From NCBI GenBank assembly GCA_018136815.1, contig CM030940.1, forward strand, positions 4,178,245 to 4,242,244: DNA of 64,000 bases, given 5' to 3'. The stretch comes from Isochrysis galbana. Taxonomy: Eukaryota; Haptophyta; Isochrysidales; Isochrysidaceae. Made by a program: the position numbers and the translations under genes. How positions within the stretch are numbered: position 1 is the stretch's first letter; each line of letters opens with the position of its first letter. Positions 1 to 10,605 of the stretch are shown here, in pieces. The notes under the pieces are model-generated. The model did not search any database, had not been told where the DNA came from, and worked only from the letters and a program-made list of their open reading frames with translations.

Positions 1-59
1 CGGTCCCTGGTTTTTTGCGCTAACGTCCTTTTGTGGTCTCGCGTGAAGCCCGCTAATGC

Positions 60-485
60 CTCCCTGGCGACCAGGGATGGGGGGGGGGGGGGCGGAGTCA
101 GTACGAGGGTAGGCCCAATGCGGGCATGGGAGTGCGGCTCGCGACCCGCGCCTTGCGCCTTGTGGCTTGTGGAGGTTCGGGTGGTGGTGTTGAGTGCCCT
201 GCTCACATGCCAAAAGGCAGAGCATGGGGTTGACCAACAGGCCCCCCCGGGGGGGGAATGGTGCCTGAGAGGCTGAGAGGGGGGGCGCAAGGCACCCCCA
301 TGCCCATGCTGCATGCTGAACTAAGTATAAACTTAGTTCATTCAGGTCTGTGGCTCAAGGATGGGGGTGGGGTCAGTACGATGGGGGCCCAACGCTGGCG
401 AATGCGTGAGGCGCGCGGCGTGCTCCCCCTGCGAGTCTGGACAGAAGTGTTGAATGCTGAGCCCCTGCCAAAGGGCAGGGGCTGA
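60..485 (-). repeat. Hairpin-leader retroelement 5' units, two diverged copies
   Basis: Two diverged copies of one module lie side by side. Both share GTCAGTACGA and a G-rich stretch, and the second carries GAATGCGTGAGGCGCGCGGCG-type sequence also seen at 34920-35000. At 319-338 there is a perfect hairpin, AACTAAGT / ATAA / ACTTAGTT, followed on the minus strand by ATG and G-rich codons. At 460-481 a second strong hairpin, AGCCCCTGCC / AAA / GGGCAGGGGCT, matches one at 35012-35036. No open frame of known type is present. I read this as the 5' part of non-autonomous retroelement copies. The boundaries are approximate. Confidence 0.45.
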
Positions 486-1655
486 CTGAAAAAAAAAACT
501 TCTTAATATTCTCGCCGCGCGCGCGACCCCGCTAACCGCCTCTGCAGCCTCGCCCGCTTCCCTTGTCCCCCCTCCACCTGCCTTGCGGCACGTCCCCTCG
601 TGCTCTACCTAGGGGCTGGGTGTTGGAGTCTCCAGTGGCCGGCGGTGTGTACCGGTCCCCGATGGCTTAACTTCCTCCTTCCTCGTATGCCATCGGGCTA
701 CCGGCCTTTGCGTGTGTCCTCTTTGTGTAAGGTGTCAGGCGTCTGTGAGTCGGTCTGTCCGTGAGTATCCGTCCGGTAGCCAATGGGGGGCGGCTCGCGG
801 CGGGGGTGCTCGCTCGCGTTCAGGCTAGTCGCTAGTCGTTCCGCCATATTGAGCGCTTGTGCTATCAGAGCTAGGTTCGAATTCATGATTAGAGCTCCTT
901 TGTCGTTCGTTATAAAAAGATAGGTGTGCTGAGTTCTCGGGGGGGCTTGATCTTTGGCTTCCTACCTTGGGAGGCCTTGTTCGTACGTGCGTTCGAGTTC
1001 CCGTCCTGGGGTTCGAGGCCCCTGACTAGGATCGTGAATCGTGAACTTGCTCAGGGTTCTCTCGATGACCGGCACGTGATGGAAGGCGTATTGGTCGAAT
1101 TCCACTTTGTAGAAGTCTCCTATTATGTACCTCCATGCTATGAGGTAAAGGGCTTTGAGGCTATCGGGCGTCGGCGAGTTTGGGTATGCGAATAGTCTGT
1201 CTTTTATTTTCTAGATCTTCGATCTCTCTCTCGTGGGGGTGTATCCCGCCACGGCCTCAAGGGTTTGAAAGACAGGGATCGTGGCGGGGCATCTCGCTAG
1301 GTGAGTTGGGTTTTCTCTGTGTTTACCGCATAGTCTACATTTCGTGCTAGTCGCCGCTGTGAATCGGTTACGCGTGCCAAGTCTTCTGTGGGTGCCTGAC
1401 ACTGTTGGGGTGTGGCCAGCAGCCTGCTGCCCCCCATGGGGGAGGCCAGCATGGCTGCCATGCGTGGCGTGGCCGGGGCCACGGGCCGTGTGGCGCGACC
1501 GGAGTCGCACGCACCTGCTCGGCCTCGGTGGGCGGACGCGGCCGCTTCGACAGCGGCTGCTCCATGAGTACTGGGAGGGCGCCCACGGCAGGGGGCCCGC
1601 CGGAGAGGGGAGTCGCGGCGGCGCGCTCCATCGCGTCTAAGTATAAACTTAGTTG
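486..1655 (-). mobile_element. Internally deleted LINE copy (non-LTR retrotransposon)
   Basis: On the minus strand the element starts with the leader hairpin (1637-1652), then ATGGAGCGCGCC and an ORF beginning MERAAATPLS with a basic KRPRPP patch. It then jumps directly to the C-terminal zinc-binding domain found after LINE reverse transcriptases (RLGTRNRF, CRLCG, HLARC at about 1270-1390). The reverse transcriptase itself is missing, so most of the element is deleted. The degraded ORF tail runs to about 700. The 3' UTR ends GGCGAGAATATTAAGAAG followed by ten T at about 489-498. This layout of 5' unit plus zinc domain plus 3' UTR recurs in the window. It is non-functional on its own. Confidence 0.8.
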
Positions 1656-1744
1656 GCAGGGGCTGACTGAGGTTGGTTGTGCAGGCCCACCCAGGGGGTG
1701 TCTGCGATGGAGAGAGGGGGGCGCGAGGCCCCCATTGGCCTCCT

Positions 1745-1990
1745 ACTTATAAAAAATCCTTTTAATATTCTCGCCCCCCACGTCGTGGCACCGGGTCCCA
1801 TCCTCGTAGCCACGCCCTTCTCCCTTTCTCACCCTCACTCTCCGCCTTGCGGCAACTCCCCTCGTGCACTACTTCGGGGCTCAGGTCACGCGGGAGGCCG
1901 AGCAGAGCGGAGTGCACCTGTCCACAGCGGCATATTCTCAGCTTCCTCCTGTGCTGCTGTGTGACCTGTTTATCTTAGGACTGTGATATG
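1745..1990 (-). mobile_element. LINE 3' UTR fragment
   Basis: The minus strand reads GCGAGAATATTAAAAGGATTTTTT at its end (1747-1775), the same 3' terminal signature as the copies ending near 489 and 39460. The upstream block with the CCCCGAAGTAGTGCACGAGGGG-like region is also shared. No coding part is left. Confidence 0.65.
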
Positions 1991-2460
1991 GTTTCGTCTC
2001 TTTTGGGTGTTGTGTGTCGTTTAATGTGCGGTGGCGTATATCAATTCATCGCGCGGCATCCTACTTATAAAAGTAGTTGAGTCCGGCGGCGATGAGAAAG
2101 AGCGCCGCGCCGCGCCGCGCATTGCACTACGCTACGCCACGCTACGACAAGGGCAATTGAAAGATACCTTGTAGGGGTGCACTGCTAGTGCGCACTGCCA
2201 ACATAGGGCGCACACTAACGGTATCGAACCAACCAAGAACAAGACACCTTGTGTTACCCCCTCCTAAGCTGAGTACGAAAGGGATCCGAACGACGCTTAC
2301 ACAAAATGCAAACAAACAAATGCGAGGCGTGGCAATGGGGCCAATAAGACCGACCTCTCCCCGAGGGAGAACCGGTGCAGATAGAGGCCGGTTGAGCGAC
2401 CCAAGCAAGGCGGCTCAAAAAGGGCAACTTCTTGAAGAGAGAAAGAAGACCAGTTGTCCA
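1991..2460. other. Intergenic, no gene recognised
   Basis: Nothing codes convincingly here. A short iterated CCGCG/TACGC stretch lies at about 2100-2150. The rest is unique sequence as far as can be judged. Confidence 0.4.
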
Positions 2461-2763
2461 GCTGAGTGATCAGACGGACCCCCCCTCCCAGCCGGGGAGG
2501 AGAGAGAAGAGAAGGCGGCGCAGCTGAGCGGTCAAAGAGACAGACCCCTCCCAACAAGGGAGGAGAGAGAAGAGAAAACAGCGCAGTCGTGTTGCGCGAC
2601 GCGAGTCACGCGCACCCAATCGGCCTCCGACAGAGCGCACGCGGTCGCTTCGACAGCGACTGCTCTGAGAGGGCGAGCCCTCCCCCCCCCCTCGGCGGTC
2701 GAGCCAGAAGAGGAAGGGGACGTGGCGGCGCGCTCCATCGCAACCAACCATGAAGGTTAGTTG
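2461..2763 (-). mobile_element. Retroelement 5' unit with leader hairpin
   Basis: The minus strand begins with the hairpin CAACTAACC / TTCAT / GGTTGGTTG (2741-2763; one U-G wobble), then GCGATGGAGCGCGCC. The block GAGCAGTCGCTGTCGAAGCG, which encodes the basic patch in other copies, is present at about 2640-2665 but in another frame. This unit is a decayed relative of those at 1655, 16093, 21815 and 61777. It ends in G/A-rich sequence near 2461. Confidence 0.65.
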
Positions 2764-2884
2764 TCAACAATATAGTCAAGTCAACAAGGGCCGTTCATCA
2801 ACACTTGGAGTAGTTCGAAACTATTCACATCGTCGAAGGCGTCGTATCGACTGCGCATACTCACAGGCATCAACATCTTGCCTC

Positions 2885-4684
2885 TTAGTGACCTGTGTGA
2901 TCCTCACTCTCACTGTCCGACCGTCTTGAAGGAACAGGAACAGGCCGAAGCTCGGCCGTGTCTCGTCCCACCGGCTCATCATAGCGGGGAGAAAGCCCAC
3001 TCATCGCCGCCGCCGCCGTCATAACCGAAGCCAAGGCCACGAGGTTGAATGTGAAATGCGCGCCGATCAGTCCCGATACACCGCATTCGGTCTCGTCTGA
3101 AATTCGAATGCTATCCACCGCATTGGCCCCGGATATTGTATCCGCATTAAAGCCATTGGCCTCACCTCTGGTAATAGACCACGCAAAGAGAACCGCTCCG
3201 AGCGTCGGTCCCACCGCCTTAAAGCCTGAGCCAACGGACATGCCCAGCCCGTTGACCCGCCCCCTGTAGTTGTCACCAGACGAATTGTTGATTATCAAGA
3301 AGATGCTTGTATATGCCATCGACCCTGCGCACTTGCCCAATGAGTTAAGAGCCACAAGGGCGCTCATCGCAATGGCCTTCGAGGTGCCGTTCCCAAGGAC
3401 TCCACCGTGACTCTCCGAGGGGCCGAGTGGCAGGCTTGGTGGCACTGCATCTAGCGTAGTTGCCGCGGACGGCAGCTGATGTGGAGGAATGAGAGATAGA
3501 AATGGCATCCCTATGCTCAGAAGGGCGTACGCGAGCATTCCGCTTTGGAAGACATGCCGTGTTGCCAAGCGTGAGGAGATCATTGGGTAAACGAAGAATT
3601 GGAACACGACGAGCACAAGACCTGAGAATGACATGACACTGCCGATGTCCTGGGCTTCGAGACCCAGCCCGCCGCATCGCAGCGGCGCGACGCACCACAG
3701 GGGAACAATCTCGTCGATGATGATGGTTAGGATGGAGAGGAGACAGTAGATGGCTGTGGGAGGCAGCGATGCCACAGGCACACCGAGGCACAAGCGAGGC
3801 TGCTCCTCCATGGAGTCGTCACTCTGCTTCGCTGATGCTGAGAGAAAACGGGCGTGCTCAATGACGCGCTGTGCACGTGCACCATCAGCCGCACAGGGCG
3901 TGCTCGCAACAACCTCCTCACCTTTGGGCACTGGGACTGCGCCCACAACCAACGCCTCAGGGCCACCCTCATCCCGCACCAACTCAATCCCGTATCCTTC
4001 GCCTTCTCGAACAGGGGGCTGTCGCCCTGGGATTTGAACAGGGGGCTGTCGCCCTGGGATTTGAGTGGCTTCCTGCGCCGAGGCCGCGTCGGCGGCTCGC
4101 CGACCTCGCGTGTCTGGCATGTAGAGCGCGACGGCAGCGAGCGCAAACATTGCAATGCCAGCGCTCACGACAGAGGACCAAAAACTCGGCGTGCCAGGCG
4201 AACCAGGGATCCACAGCAGCCCACCAAGCGCTGGCCCAAAGATGGTGCCCAGGCCCCACATTCCTGTGATGGCTGACATGGCTCGCGCACGGTGAGACGG
4301 GGGCACGAGCTCAGGCACCACAGCCTTGGAGACGCCGATGATGCCGTTGAAGGCGCCCATGAGGAAGCGCGAGAGGATCGCGATTCCGAACGTTGGCGCC
4401 ATGCCAAAGACGAGGGAGAAGACGAAGCAAGATACGAGTCCGAGCTGGATCACGACGCGCCGGCCGTAGATATCGCTCGCGAGGCCGAGCGGATACGAGG
4501 AGATCATGCGGCCAAGCATAAATGATGAGATGAAGAAGCCGGCCGTGTATCCCAGCTCGCGCTTGTCGTTGGTGACGCCGAAGAAGAGGACGAGGAAGGG
4601 GCCGATGGGCATGGGTACTGACATCGCGATCGCATTGGCGAATAGCGCGCACGCCACCGGCGCGAGCGGCAGCCACTCGCGCAT
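2885..4684 (-). CDS. MFS transporter, ZIFL/DHA1-like
   Basis: This is a major facilitator superfamily transporter of the inner or plasma membrane. It resembles plant zinc-induced facilitator-like and fungal DHA1 drug:H+ antiporters. From the first ATG (MREWLPLAPV) come twelve hydrophobic segments in two halves. The signature loop after TM2, with LASDIYGRR, marks the MFS. SRFLMGAFNG and GLGTIFGPALGG lie in TM4-5, and KAVGPTLGAVLFAW lies in the C-half, as in ZIFL proteins. The central cytosolic loop is long and carries a perfect tandem duplication, QIPGRQPPV twice. The open frame continues upstream of this ATG to an AG at about 4790. A GTAAGA donor at about 4850 would join in phase, so a short 5' exon is possible. 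The substrate is unknown. Confidence 0.85.
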   Translation of the reverse strand: MREWLPLAPVACALFANAIAMSVPMPIGPFLVLFFGVTNDKRELGYTAGFFISSFMLGRMISSYPLGLASDIYGRRVVIQLGLVSCFVFSLVFGMAPTFGIAILSRFLMGAFNGIIGVSKAVVPELVPPSHRARAMSAITGMWGLGTIFGPALGGLLWIPGSPGTPSFWSSVVSAGIAMFALAAVALYMPDTRGRRAADAASAQEATQIPGRQPPVQIPGRQPPVREGEGYGIELVRDEGGPEALVVGAVPVPKGEEVVASTPCAADGARAQRVIEHARFLSASAKQSDDSMEEQPRLCLGVPVASLPPTAIYCLLSILTIIIDEIVPLWCVAPLRCGGLGLEAQDIGSVMSFSGLVLVVFQFFVYPMISSRLATRHVFQSGMLAYALLSIGMPFLSLIPPHQLPSAATTLDAVPPSLPLGPSESHGGVLGNGTSKAIAMSALVALNSLGKCAGSMAYTSIFLIINNSSGDNYRGRVNGLGMSVGSGFKAVGPTLGAVLFAWSITRGEANGFNADTISGANAVDSIRISDETECGVSGLIGAHFTFNLVALASVMTAAAAMSGLSPRYDEPVGRDTAELRPVPVPSRRSDSESEDHTGH

Positions 4685-5189
4685 TGGGAGGCGCGGCGCC
4701 GCGTCGGCGATGCCGGCCGACCACAGCGGGAGGAGCGACGTCAGCCTCTCCTCGCCTTTTCTCTTTCTCTCATGTGCGCTCCCGACTGTCAAACAGTGTC
4801 ATACGCGCCCCTGTGAATTGCGCGTGTGTGAGTGTAGAGAGGATCTTACCCTGCGAGCGCTGCTGGCTGGCGCTCGGCCTCGCACACGCCGCCGCGGTGG
4901 TTGCCCCTTGGCGCCACCACCGCGATAGAAAGGTCCCCCCGCGGCGAGCTTGCGCCACTCCCTCCGCTCCTCCTCCCGTCACCAGCCTTCCATGGAGGAG
5001 GGAGGCATTTTCGACCACATTCTCCAAAGCCCACAATAAAACTCCCAGGGGGCCCACTTGTCGCAACGGAAATCTTCGCCAAAAATGGTGCTTCTCCTCC
5101 CCCCTCGCCCCTCCATTGCACACACTCTGCGGCTGTGCGCTGTACCGGTAAAGAACCACACCAAGAATCCGCAAAGCTGGGTTTGGGTT

Positions 5190-5345
5190 TGAGTTTGAGA
5201 CCATGGGGAATCCAAATCTTTATTGTGTCTTGTGTGTCAGAAGCCACAAGGCACAAGGGGAGCTGTTCAACTGTGGTTGTGCGAGCGCGTACCTTACAGC
5301 CGAATAGTCATGCCTACATATAGCCTCAGATGGGCAGAGGCGGAG
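5190..5345 (+). repeat. Dispersed repeat shared with 57500-57665
   Basis: GACCATGGGGAATCCAAAT through GTTCAACTGTG and CAGATGGGCAGAGG to AATACAAC matches, in inverted orientation, the head of the LINE copy at 57500-57660. There it encodes MGNPNLCVLCVSS, a Cys-rich start. Here the frame is not kept. It may be the start of another LINE relative or a captured sequence. Confidence 0.55.
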
Positions 5346-5650
5346 GAATACAACACTTGGCCGGGTGCTGCTGAGTGCGCTCGCTCAGCGCATGCCATAT
5401 GGCAGTGCGTATGAGGGTGCCGAAGCCCCCCCCGAGGCGAGTTCGTGCCCGATGGGTAGGTGGGTAGGGCACGATGCGCCTCTCCATTGCCCCGCTATTA
5501 TAACAATTCGTGTATAGAAAGCAGGTATTGTTGCGACAAGCGAGGAAAGGGAAAGGAAAACGGAAACGGACCAGAGAAAAAATTGATACTTTGGGCGTTG
5601 GCTTGCGCAGTTGAAGCTTTGATCAAACGATATCAATTGCCGACACCAGG
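5346..5650. other. Intergenic, no gene recognised
   Basis: No coding feature is supported here. The region lies between the repeat at 5190-5345 and the 3' end of CFAP299. Confidence 0.4.
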
Positions 5651-6987
5651 TTAAGCCTTGCGGCGTGTGACATGATCATAGAGCACAACTTGGGTGTATT
5701 CATGTGTGTGGAGCTCAATACGCCGCGAATTATCGCCGGGTCGTGCCTTGGGGTCTACATTGATCACTTTACGATCTCGTTTGTTCTTGAAAAGCAGTCC
5801 GGCTTCATTGTCTGCAATGACCTGGAAATTTGGCGTGGCGTTGGAGGTCGACGTCTGAGTCTCCCAGTTGTAGAAAGAGAGGTCTGAAGGTTTGGGCATC
5901 AATTTCTTCTTCCTCTCGAAGTACGGCTCAAACCTGCGTTTCGCGGGGAAGGATGAGCTCCCAATTGATGGCCATGAACAAACACGTTCCGCAGCCGACT
6001 TATCAAGGCTGATTTTACACCCAGGATTGCGATGGTTGGTGACCCGCTTCCTCCCTCCACAGATAGGGTAGGGCTGTCCAGTCAGCTCTCTTGCGCAATG
6101 TCATCCTCTTGCACGTCATGGCACAGACGGCAGCGCTTTGCTCTGCAGGAGTGCGATCAAGAGTAGTAACTCACGGTTCAAGCTTTAATCGATGTGCATA
6201 GTCAATGTACCCCGACACCTCCTGCCCCTTTGCATTGAAGTCTCTGATGAAGATGATCGTGGTCAGCTTTCCGTTGCGCACCATCTCCTCGCGCTCTGCT
6301 AGAGCCGCAAGGAAAGGGAACCCTCCCATGTCTTTGCCTGCAGATGCCAACGCCTTAGGTGCAGCTCGCAGCTTGCTGAGCCGAGCCTCCTCAATGATGC
6401 GTCTGCAAGGCGACGGAGGATTATGGCCACAATGGTTACATGGAGCAACGTTTGGCGTTGCTCGACTGGCAAGACAGTATCCCCCCCTTGCCCAACTCAC
6501 TTCCGCTCCTCAAACTCTTCCCGTTTAAGCGTTTCACCAGAACCCCGATAGCCGAGCTCCTGCGCAATAAACAGGAGACGTGGTATAAGTGAGCCTCTCG
6601 ATTTGACTCTCGGCACTCTGTGCCGCGCATACACTTTGGGTATCCTTCCCACCTCGTGATGACATGGCTGGCCAGGTGTGAACAGATGAGGCAGATCCAT
6701 GAGTGGAATCAAAGTCTCCTCACCCTCCGCGTGCACTGCAAGAGGGTGCAATCGAGAGATTCACGCGACTATCTCGACAATTCGCTCGGTCACCGCATCA
6801 CACTGCTGCCCCTGGCGCAGGGCCGCAGGCTGTGCTGCACATGCTAGTCGGCTGGTGACGGACGCACCACCAACTGCCTCGCGAGCTCCTCATCCTCCAG
6901 ATAGTAGAGGTCGGTCTCTGTGATCTGCGAGTCGAGATAATCCTCGTATGTCTCAAATTCGCCGGCAACGCCTTCGCCCGCGTCCAT
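5651..6987 (-). CDS. CFAP299: Cilia- and flagella-associated protein 299
   Basis: This is the homologue of human C4orf22/CFAP299, a protein conserved in organisms with motile cilia. Four exons assemble with closed phases: 6987-6868, 6559-6501, 6402-6175 and 5933-5651. They encode 229 residues, against 233 in human. Introns are GTGCGT or GTGAGT to CAG. Diagnostic blocks are [19 protein letters not shown] and [14 protein letters not shown] at the N-terminus, [11 protein letters not shown] and [10 protein letters not shown] in the middle, and [20 protein letters not shown] and [12 protein letters not shown] at the C-terminus, ending DHVTRRKA. The start [17 protein letters not shown] fits the family length. 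It implies a flagellated life stage. Gene identity is secure from family knowledge. Confidence 0.95.
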
Positions 6988-6989
6988 GC

Positions 6990-7400
6990 TGGAGGGTTGG
7001 GTGGAGGAGGGAGGAAGGAAGCGGTGGGGGGAGAAGAGGGCGGTGGGGGAGAGCGTCGGCGGCAGCGCGACCGCCCAACGGAACGGAATACCGATGGGGA
7101 GGAACGTGAAGGAGATAGAGATAGTTCTACTAGTACTAGCTACGCAGATTAAAGATGCAAGTGACAAGTTACAAGGTGCCAAGTGCCTCGAACAACTAGT
7201 CGTGTGACAAGCAGTGTGGGTGAAGTGTAAGATGACTCCTTGTAGACAAAGGGAGAAAAAACACCTGAAGATTCTGGCTACAACTGCTAGCTATAATGAC
7301 ACAACGCACTCATACTCATACAATTATACATATGTATACATATATAGCAGTCTCACGGTCTCACGGTGCTGGTGCTGACTCTGACTCTGACTCACGCCAG
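6990..7400. other. Probable CFAP299 5' flank and intergenic DNA
   Basis: G/A-rich sequence at 6995-7060 lies just upstream of the CFAP299 start and may hold its promoter and 5' UTR. From 7280 the DNA is AT-richer, with a (CTCTGA)n-like run at 7375-7395. No gene was seen. Confidence 0.4.
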
Positions 7401-7404
7401 ACGC

Positions 7405-7790
7405 CATCGTCTAAAAAAAAACTTCTCAATATTCTCGCCACGCGCGCGGCCCTGCACATTTATCTCGTAGCCACGCCCGCTTCCCTTACCACTTGTGGAG
7501 GAAAAAAAAAAGATCTGAAGGTTCAGGGCTACACACCTATCGCTGGACAGCGCATACTACTGCTACTGCACGTCAGCCAGCGCCCTTATCTCCCTTTTCT
7601 CCGCCCCCTTGCCTTCCCCCCCTCATTCCTTTGTCTTCGGTGTCGGGGGTGCGGCCCTGGTACACTACCTAGGGCCCGGTTTCGGGTGTGGGGTCCGGGC
7701 AGGCCTTTTGGATTTACGTTGGTAGGATAGGGTGGGCATCTCTTAATGTGGTTGTTCCAAGGGTGGTGCACCGGCGTGTTGTTCGCCTCT
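7405..7790 (-). mobile_element. Two LINE 3'-end fragments
   Basis: The minus strand ends GGCGAGAATATTGAGAAG plus T-run at 7413-7440, and a second 3' end of another subfamily (CCCTGAACCTTCAGATC plus T-run) lies at 7503-7535. The second fragment's 3' UTR (7600-7720, GGTACACTACCTAGGGCC) matches 15200-15290. Both are 5' truncated. Confidence 0.65.
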
Positions 7791-8885
7791 ATCTCTTGTG
7801 TTTCGCGGTTTTTGTATCGACTAGGTGCTCCATCCCTAGCTTGCTAGCTAGGGATACTAGCTCCGCGCTGGGAGGCATCAGTGATGTTGCGATTCAATCG
7901 TCAATCGCAACACGCGGACGTGTGTGTTGGGCAGTCGATAGATGTGCGTTGTCACTGTGAGATGTGAGATGTGAGCTCATGTGTTGGGGTGAATGAAATC
8001 AAAGGGCACTAACTAACTAAGCACTATGGAAAGTAGGAATGAGGGAAGATGGAGATGGAGGCAGACAAAGAGGCAAAGTAAGTAGGGAGGGGCCCGCGGC
8101 CCACGGGAGTGCGGGAGTGTGGCAGGCGACGAATCGGTGCAAGTGCGAGGACCACTTATAATAATAATAGCATCGAGATATTGATATTTTTTGGGATATT
8201 TGGGCGGGCGCTTGGAAATTTCTTGGATATTTTTGAGGGGTATTTGGGCGAAGATTCGTGGATATCCTGGCCTACCCCTACCCGTATCCCATATCGATCG
8301 GCTCACGGCCACACAGTCGACACTAGCCCACCACAGTCCACACAACAACAATCAACAATCATCCAACCAAACGCTTGTTGTAAAGGCTCATCAAAGCATC
8401 AAAGCAGCTTGCATGGTAGGGTAACGCGGGGTGGAGGGGCGGCAGGGGGGCGGCGGGGCGGACTGCAGGGAACTGCTCAACTGCAGGGCAACTGCTCACC
8501 CTTCCTCGTCTCCTCCATATAGACGTGTGACGAAACTTGTCGCTTGTCGTCTGCTTTTACGCGGTCGGTGCTCTTTGGTGTGGACATGCACTCATCAGTG
8601 CTCTTTGGTGTGAGACGTGGATCGTGAATTTCAACGAGATATCGACCCTGCCCCAAGTCGAGTGAATGGAGTCAGACCACGTGTGGGTCGCCCACACACT
8701 TTCGCACGCGCCGCTGAGCAACCTCCAAGGCGTGTGCGCTCGCCTTGCGCGAACGCTCAATGTGCATTGCGCACGCCTTCTCCGCGGGTGAAGCCACTTC
8801 AGTGAGGCCCCGCGGGGCCACCACTGAGTCGGTAGACAGGCACAGGATCGCACGGCAGAGTATCACTGCCGCATTAGTGAACTCT
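7791..8885. other. Intergenic, no gene recognised
   Basis: Only short frames without recognisable domains occur. A run of GATATT-like words lies at 8178-8265. CTCTTTGGTGTG is repeated at 8571 and 8602. No tRNA or other RNA gene was found. Confidence 0.35.
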
Positions 8886-9365
8886 CCTGTGCCCTGTGCG
8901 ACCCTGTGCCTTCTCGCAAATGGCATGTAAGGTGTCTTCAATGTTCGTATTGTGCTTGAAATCGAATGAACTGAATAAGCACTGACATTCGGAAGTGTAC
9001 GTCCACAAATTTGGGTTCGACTCAAGCAGCCTCCTCAGGGAGTTGTTGCTCCCCCCCGGGTTGACCCCAACCGGCGGCGGCGGACTGATGCTGTCCAATG
9101 CTTCCGCAATAACCTGCATGGCAGATTTAGAAGTGCCATATGGCGGAAAGAGAGGTAAGATGAATTTTTTAAAGTTATAGTCCATTTTTGTTGTTATAAT
9201 CCATTTCAATCGCTTGAGTACTACATCATCAGCCGCCATTCCATTTATAGACATGGTTGAGCACTGTGAGGTGGGTGCCTTTGCTCAAATACAATAAGAT
9301 TTTTTTGTACCGACACATCGCGTATTTGGAAACGAGGGGTACCAAATGAAGGCAAACGACCTCCA
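8886..9365 (-). pseudogene. Partial copy of the ORF at 47568-48203
   Basis: The minus strand starting at 9254 encodes MSINGMAADDVVLKRLKWI and continues through NFKKFILPLFPPYGTSKSAM and FDFKHNTNIEDTLHAICE. It then loses similarity after about 115 residues. About 110 bp of 5' flank (9255-9365) is also shared with 47455-47567, so the duplication took promoter DNA with it. The C-terminal half of the full copy is absent. It is AT-richer than its surroundings. I call it a partial duplicate, probably non-functional. What moved it is unknown. Confidence 0.75.
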
Positions 9366-9640
9366 TTCGGATGGATCATGGATCGTCGAAAACGGGCACG
9401 CAGCGCGCCCGGCATCGGTTCGAAGTTGGGCTCTCCGGGCCTCCCTCGGCGACGGCTCAACGTTCAATGGTCAATGGGCTCGGCGGATGGGTGATTTCGA
9501 CGAGGGTTCGGCGCGCGGCCTGCCCGATTGGCGTGACCATCCGGGTGGGCTATGCGTATTTGGTATCTGGTGGGGTCCCCCATCCGGATGGATCGTCGAA
9601 AACGGGCACGCAGCGCGCCCGGCATCGGTTCGAAGTTGAG
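9366..9640 (+). repeat. Direct repeat pair with B-box-like GGTTCGAAG
   Basis: CGAAAACGGGCACGCAGCGC followed by GCCCGGCATCGGTTCGAAGTT occurs at 9388-9432 and again at 9595-9639, about 207 bp apart and nearly identical. GGTTCGAAG resembles a Pol III B box, but no A box or cloverleaf was found. Confidence 0.6.
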
Positions 9641-9814
9641 CTTTTCAAGCTTTTGCGATTTTAGCGTCTTTTGTCTGTTTTCGATTACGTTTTGTTGTGG
9701 GGGCCCAAGGGGGGGGTCCGGGTCCTAATGGGCCCCGGATATGTGCTAGTTGGGTGTATTGGGAACTTTCTCCCGAAAAAAATCCTCAAATTTCCTCAAT
9801 TCTGAGATGGTCAT

Positions 9815-9860
9815 TTTTTCACCCCTAATAAAAAAACACTGTTTGACCGCCCTACTTGCT
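9815..9860 (+). repeat. Dispersed TTTGACCGCCCTA motif
   Basis: TTTTCACCC...CACTGTTTGACCGCCCTA is shared with 23998-24085 and twice with 63310-63432. It is a short dispersed repeat of unknown type. Confidence 0.55.
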
Positions 9861-10189
9861 GCTGGTCTGCCTAGTAAGGCCTTCGCGAGCGCTCTTCGCA
9901 TAAGGCCTTTCGAGTGTAAGGGCTTAATTTTAAGGGCCTTAAAAATAACTATTGCAATCTTTGGTAGCTAGCACAAGGGCGCTCCTCTCCGCCTTCCGAT
10001 CCTGTTGCTGAGACAAGAAGAGGTGAGCTCGTCTTGTGCCTCGGCGTGTTCTGTCTTTTGGTGAGGGGCTCTCGCTCGCGCCCGCGAGGACTCTCTCCCT
10101 CTCTCTCGCAGGAGAGGAGAGAGAGAGAAGTGGACGAATCTGGCGGGGGAGGAGGAGGAGGAGTTTGGCCGTGAGGAGGAGAGGAGAGA

Positions 10190-10600
10190 GTGGGGGGGCT
10201 CGCGCCTCCCCCCCCCCTCCCCTCCACCTGCCCGGGCGGGCCCTCTCGTCCCCCCCTCCCCCAGAAGATGCCCCCCCCCCCCCTCCCCCCGCGGCCCTCC
10301 CCCCCGCCCGCCCGCTCCCCCACAGCTCTCCTCCCCCCTCCCCTGCTGGTCCGGTCCCTCTCACGCCCCCCTTCCCCCGCCCTCTCCCCTCCCTCCCACA
10401 AACATTCACCTTCTCCTGCCGTTCTCTTCTCTCTCTTCTGCACACCTGGCCTCCCTCCCCCACCTCCCCACCGGGCGCGCCTCGGCCGACCCTTCCCCTC
10501 CGCCACCGCCGGCCCCCGCCCCCGCCAACCCCCCCCTCTTCAAACACCCCCCCCCTTCCAACACCCACCCACCTACACCTCTCTACCCTTCGTCTCCCTC
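10190..10600 (+). repeat. C-rich low-complexity 5' leader of the CLN7-like gene
   Basis: Long C and CT runs lie directly upstream of the start at 10606. The long proline-rich and glycine-rich frames here are artefacts of composition. The region probably includes the promoter or 5' UTR. Confidence 0.6.
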
Positions 10601-10605
10601 CGCCC

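Noticed and set aside
960-1040. tRNA-like B box GGGTTCGAGGCCCC
   Set aside because: No A box at the right distance and no cloverleaf. It lies in LINE ORF2 sequence.
4770-5204. A 144-residue upstream frame as the certain first exon of the MFS gene
   Set aside because: The phase would fit, but part of it is a dispersed repeat and its composition is poor. It is kept only as a possibility.
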